A stretch of DNA of 9,181 nucleotides from Muribaculaceae bacterium (lineage in GTDB: Bacteria > Bacteroidota > Bacteroidia > Bacteroidales > Muribaculaceae): NCBI GenBank assembly GCA_029051445.1, contig JAIDKP010000421.1, positions 1-9,181 on the forward strand. Direction: 5' to 3'. The notes under the pieces are model-generated. The model had not been told where the DNA came from. It saw only the letters and a program-made list of their open reading frames with translations, and did not search any database. Shown here piece by piece: positions 6,758 to 9,181 of the stretch. Within the stretch, counting starts at the first letter, position 1; the number at the start of each line of letters is the position of its first letter. Both the position numbers and the translations under genes were made by a program.

Positions 6758-8179
6758 CTATTTTATGAAGAAACGGTACAGATCATTGCCATTGGCATAC
6801 AACAACAGCGCAAGAAGGAAGAACATTCCGGCCATCTGCGCGTATTCCAGAAACTTGTCCGACGGTTTTCTGCCGGTGATCATCTCCCAGATCAGAAACA
6901 TCACATGACCGCCGTCAAGAGCCGGGATAGGTATTACATTCATGAATGCAAGTATTATCGACAGGAAAGCCACCGTCTCCCAGAACGTCAGCCAGTTCCA
7001 GGCCGAAGGAAACATTGACCCGATAGCGCCGAAACCGCCGATACTCTCGGCACCGCGCTTCGTAAACACATACTTAAGCGAGCCCACATAATTGGCCATC
7101 GTAGCCGTACCGTTGGAAATACCCTTCGGTATCGACTCCAATAAACCGTAACGCACATACTGGACTGGATAAATCTCAGCCGGGAGCATGAGGCCGATAC
7201 CGAGTTTGCCGTCGCTTGTCGGAGTCGCCTCGAGTTTCACAATCTGCCCGTCACGTTCCACAGTAAACTCGGTAGGCATACCGGCACGGTCAAGCAGCAC
7301 ACGGCTGAACTCCGTGTAAGCCGGAGTTGCTACTGTATCGACAGCTATAAAACGGTCACCCTCCATGACTCCGGCCTTTATGGCAGGATCTCCGGCCGAA
7401 AGACTCTTGACAATGACAGGAACACGCATAGCCATAAAACCGCCGGCATCACTGACATTGAATATAAAATCCTCTGGCAAAGCGATAGTAACGGTATCGG
7501 TACCGTTGCGGAGCACCTTCACCTCACGGGCCTCGATGATATCCATCAGAGAGGATGACCCGCCAATGTCCCTGCCATCGGCAACAACCGGGATATCACC
7601 ATTGCGGAAACCGGCAGACTGCGCGGCAGGAACAAAATCAAATCCCTCGCTCACATCACGGAAACTGATACGAGATTCACCCCAGTAAAACGCGATACCG
7701 GCATATATGATGACCGCAAGCACAAAATTCATGATCACTCCTCCGAGCATCACAAGCAACCGCTGATAAGCAGGTTTGGCTCTGAATTCCCAGGGCTCCG
7801 CGACAGCCGAGAGCGACTTCAGATCCTGTGTCTCGTCAATCATGCCGGCTATCTGGCAATATCCGCCCAGCGGAATCCATCCGATACCATAAACCGTATC
7901 ACGCCAGGAAGACTTGCCGGGACGATCCTCGCTCTCTGGATGGCGACGGCCGACTTTCAACGTCACGGCCGCCTTGTCATCGTCCGATGACAACAGCAGG
8001 ATCTTGCCTTCACGCGGAAGATACTTCAGCAATGAGAACTTATAATTGAAAAAAAGATAGAAGCGGTTTACGCGCATCCCGAAAATCCGGGCAAACATAT
8101 AATGGCCGAACTCATGAACAATAACAAGCAGACTCAGAGCGGCAATCAGCTGCAAAGCCTTTATAAGTGCTGTTTCCAC
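6758..8179 (-). CDS. rseP: Site-2 intramembrane zinc metalloprotease RseP
   Basis: This 473-residue inner-membrane protease cuts substrates within the bilayer; in E. coli it releases sigma-E by cleaving RseA and clears signal-peptide remnants. The first membrane segment carries the zinc motif HEFGH (22-26). The membrane-associated loop GWIPLGGYCQIAGMIDE (100-116) follows, then a membrane segment at about 143-166 (MLGGVIMNF), two PDZ domains at roughly 170-250 and 252-330, a segment at about 400-420 ending in NVIPIPALDGGH with the third zinc ligand D422, and a final segment at about 448-463. Between the zinc motif and the loop lies a polar insertion (about residues 50-95, with SSDDDK and RRHPESEDRPGKS) absent from E. 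coli. The start is GTG at 8179: an in-frame TAA lies 15 bases further upstream, and the next ATG (codon 28) would remove the zinc motif. It starts 23 bases after dxr, a pairing that suggests one operon. The substrate in this lineage is not evident. Confidence 0.95.
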   Translation of the reverse strand: METALIKALQLIAALSLLVIVHEFGHYMFARIFGMRVNRFYLFFNYKFSLLKYLPREGKILLLSSDDDKAAVTLKVGRRHPESEDRPGKSSWRDTVYGIGWIPLGGYCQIAGMIDETQDLKSLSAVAEPWEFRAKPAYQRLLVMLGGVIMNFVLAVIIYAGIAFYWGESRISFRDVSEGFDFVPAAQSAGFRNGDIPVVADGRDIGGSSSLMDIIEAREVKVLRNGTDTVTIALPEDFIFNVSDAGGFMAMRVPVIVKSLSAGDPAIKAGVMEGDRFIAVDTVATPAYTEFSRVLLDRAGMPTEFTVERDGQIVKLEATPTSDGKLGIGLMLPAEIYPVQYVRYGLLESIPKGISNGTATMANYVGSLKYVFTKRGAESIGGFGAIGSMFPSAWNWLTFWETVAFLSIILAFMNVIPIPALDGGHVMFLIWEMITGRKPSDKFLEYAQMAGMFFLLALLLYANGNDLYRFFIK

Positions 8180-8202
8180 GTATTTTACTTTTTAGTCTAA
8201 AT

Positions 8203-9181
8203 TCATGCTCCCGCAAATGACGACACAACTTCTGTCGCTATGCGGCGGGCCTGATCATTTGATGAAATATAATCCTCAAGCGACGGACCTGAAATATGGT
8301 CTGCCCTTGTCAGAGTCTCCTCGATCACCTTGACAATATCAGTAAAACCGATACGGTCATGCAAAAATGCGTCAACGGCAATCTCGTTGGCAGCATTGAT
8401 GACACAAGCGGTATTTCCGCCATGCTCAAGAGCATAATGGCCAAGCCTGATTCCGGGGAATTTATCGGCATCCGGCTCCTCGAAAGTCAGACTGCTGAGA
8501 TCACCTACTGTCAGACGGCGCTCCGTCTCTGGCAAATCCAGGCGTTGTCCTCCTGCGAGAGCATACCTGATAGGCAGATGCATGTCGGGAACACCAAGCT
8601 GAGCCTTCAGGGCTCCGTCACGATACTCGACCATCGAGTGAACAACCGACTGCGGGTGCACGACAGCCTTGATCCGTTCACCGGGGATATCAAAAAGCCA
8701 CCTTGCCTCAATAATCTCAAAAGACTTGTTGATCATAGTCGCCGAGTCAACCGTAATCTTCGCCCCCATGCTCCAGTTGGGATGACGCAAGGCATCCAAA
8801 GCCCTCATCCGCGCAAGATCTGAAACGGCCGTGCATCTGAAAGGGCCTCCCGATGCTGTGATCCAGAGTCGCTCGACCCTCTCGCTGTCCTCACCGCGCA
8901 GACACTGATAGATAGCCGAATGCTCAGAGTCAACCGGAATGATATCGACACCGTGTGCCTCCCGCTCCCGCGTGACAATCTCTCCGGCCACCACAAGCGT
9001 CTCCTTATTTGCCAGAGCGATCGTCTTTCTGGCTCTTATAGCACTCATAGTCGGCAACAGACCGCTGTAGCCTACGGTAGCCGTTACAACCACATCGGTA
9101 TCCTCGACAGCCATGACATCACATATCGCCTCATTTCCACTGTAAGCCTTGATTCCAAGCGATGCCATCCCCTCCCTGAAC
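8203..9181 (-). CDS. dxr: 1-deoxy-D-xylulose 5-phosphate reductoisomerase, C-terminal 325 residues (5' end outside window)
   Basis: DXR converts 1-deoxy-D-xylulose 5-phosphate to 2-C-methyl-D-erythritol 4-phosphate with NADPH, the committed step of the MEP isoprenoid pathway in the cytosol. The frame runs open off the right edge (FREG precedes the Met at 9168), so that Met is internal; by comparison with E. coli about 65-70 residues, including the NADPH-binding GSTGSIG loop, lie outside. Counting from the Met at 9168: NKETLV (54-59), the metal-binding PVDSEHSAI (78-86, D80 and E82 matching E. coli D150 and E152), TASGGPFR (104-111), HPNWSMG (129-135, H129 matching H209), and INKSFEIIEARW (146-157) with N147, K148 and E151 matching N227, K228 and E231. 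NAANEIAVDAF comes later. All visible catalytic and metal residues are present. The TGA stop is followed after 23 bases by rseP. The presence of this gene shows that the organism uses the MEP route. Confidence 0.96.
   Translation of the reverse strand, partial: FREGMASLGIKAYSGNEAICDVMAVEDTDVVVTATVGYSGLLPTMSAIRARKTIALANKETLVVAGEIVTREREAHGVDIIPVDSEHSAIYQCLRGEDSERVERLWITASGGPFRCTAVSDLARMRALDALRHPNWSMGAKITVDSATMINKSFEIIEARWLFDIPGERIKAVVHPQSVVHSMVEYRDGALKAQLGVPDMHLPIRYALAGGQRLDLPETERRLTVGDLSSLTFEEPDADKFPGIRLGHYALEHGGNTACVINAANEIAVDAFLHDRIGFTDIVKVIEETLTRADHISGPSLEDYISSNDQARRIATEVVSSFAGA

Noticed and set aside
6446..6908. Plus-strand frames across the rlmI/rseP junction
   Set aside because: They overlap the well-supported PUA domain of rlmI and the C-terminus of rseP, and their products look like low-information translations.
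8191..8201. An 11-base palindrome TTTAGTCTAAA in the dxr-rseP gap
   Set aside because: Only 5 paired bases per arm, A/T-rich, and inside an apparent operon; this is easily due to chance.
1..9181. Mobile elements, CRISPR arrays, tRNA or rRNA genes, defence systems
   Set aside because: Almost all of the window is covered by six housekeeping-type genes, the gaps are all under 90 bases, and I saw no repeat arrays, transposase motifs or RNA gene signatures.

Overview
The window reads as ordinary chromosomal housekeeping DNA from a member of the Bacteroidota, most likely order Bacteroidales. Three things suggest this: DnaE, RseP and GalE have Bacteroidales-type sequence features (an extra block of about 50 residues before the DnaE palm domain, a long loop after the RseP zinc motif, and a GRRAGD-EKVW segment in GalE); the starts have A-rich leaders without Shine-Dalgarno sites; and the DNA has a mid-range GC content. 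A Muribaculaceae-like genome is possible, but this is inference from overall impression and not shown by the sequence.

All six genes lie on the minus strand, so transcription runs from right to left. In that order they are: dxr (5' end outside the window), rseP, an rlmI-type 23S rRNA methyltransferase, galE, an M13-family zinc metallopeptidase lipoprotein, and dnaE (3' end outside the window). The first three are packed tightly, with gaps of 23 and 5 bases, and are probably one transcript: isoprenoid precursor synthesis, intramembrane proteolysis and ribosome modification. galE follows after 63 A/T-rich bases. The peptidase follows after 47 bases that contain a GC-rich hairpin. dnaE follows after 86 bases that contain a larger imperfect inverted repeat, a weak candidate promoter and a tandem 7-base repeat.

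No gap between genes exceeds about 90 bases. I see no RNA gene, insertion sequence, CRISPR array, phage-like gene or defence gene. Every long plus-strand reading frame lies opposite one of the six genes and looks like a shadow.

There is no evidence of an undescribed system here. The points worth a second look are modest: a non-ATG start on dnaE, a PHP domain in DnaE with its metal-ligand motifs intact, a valine at the GalE position that governs substrate size, a long polar insertion in RseP that depends on a GTG start, and two structured intergenic gaps.
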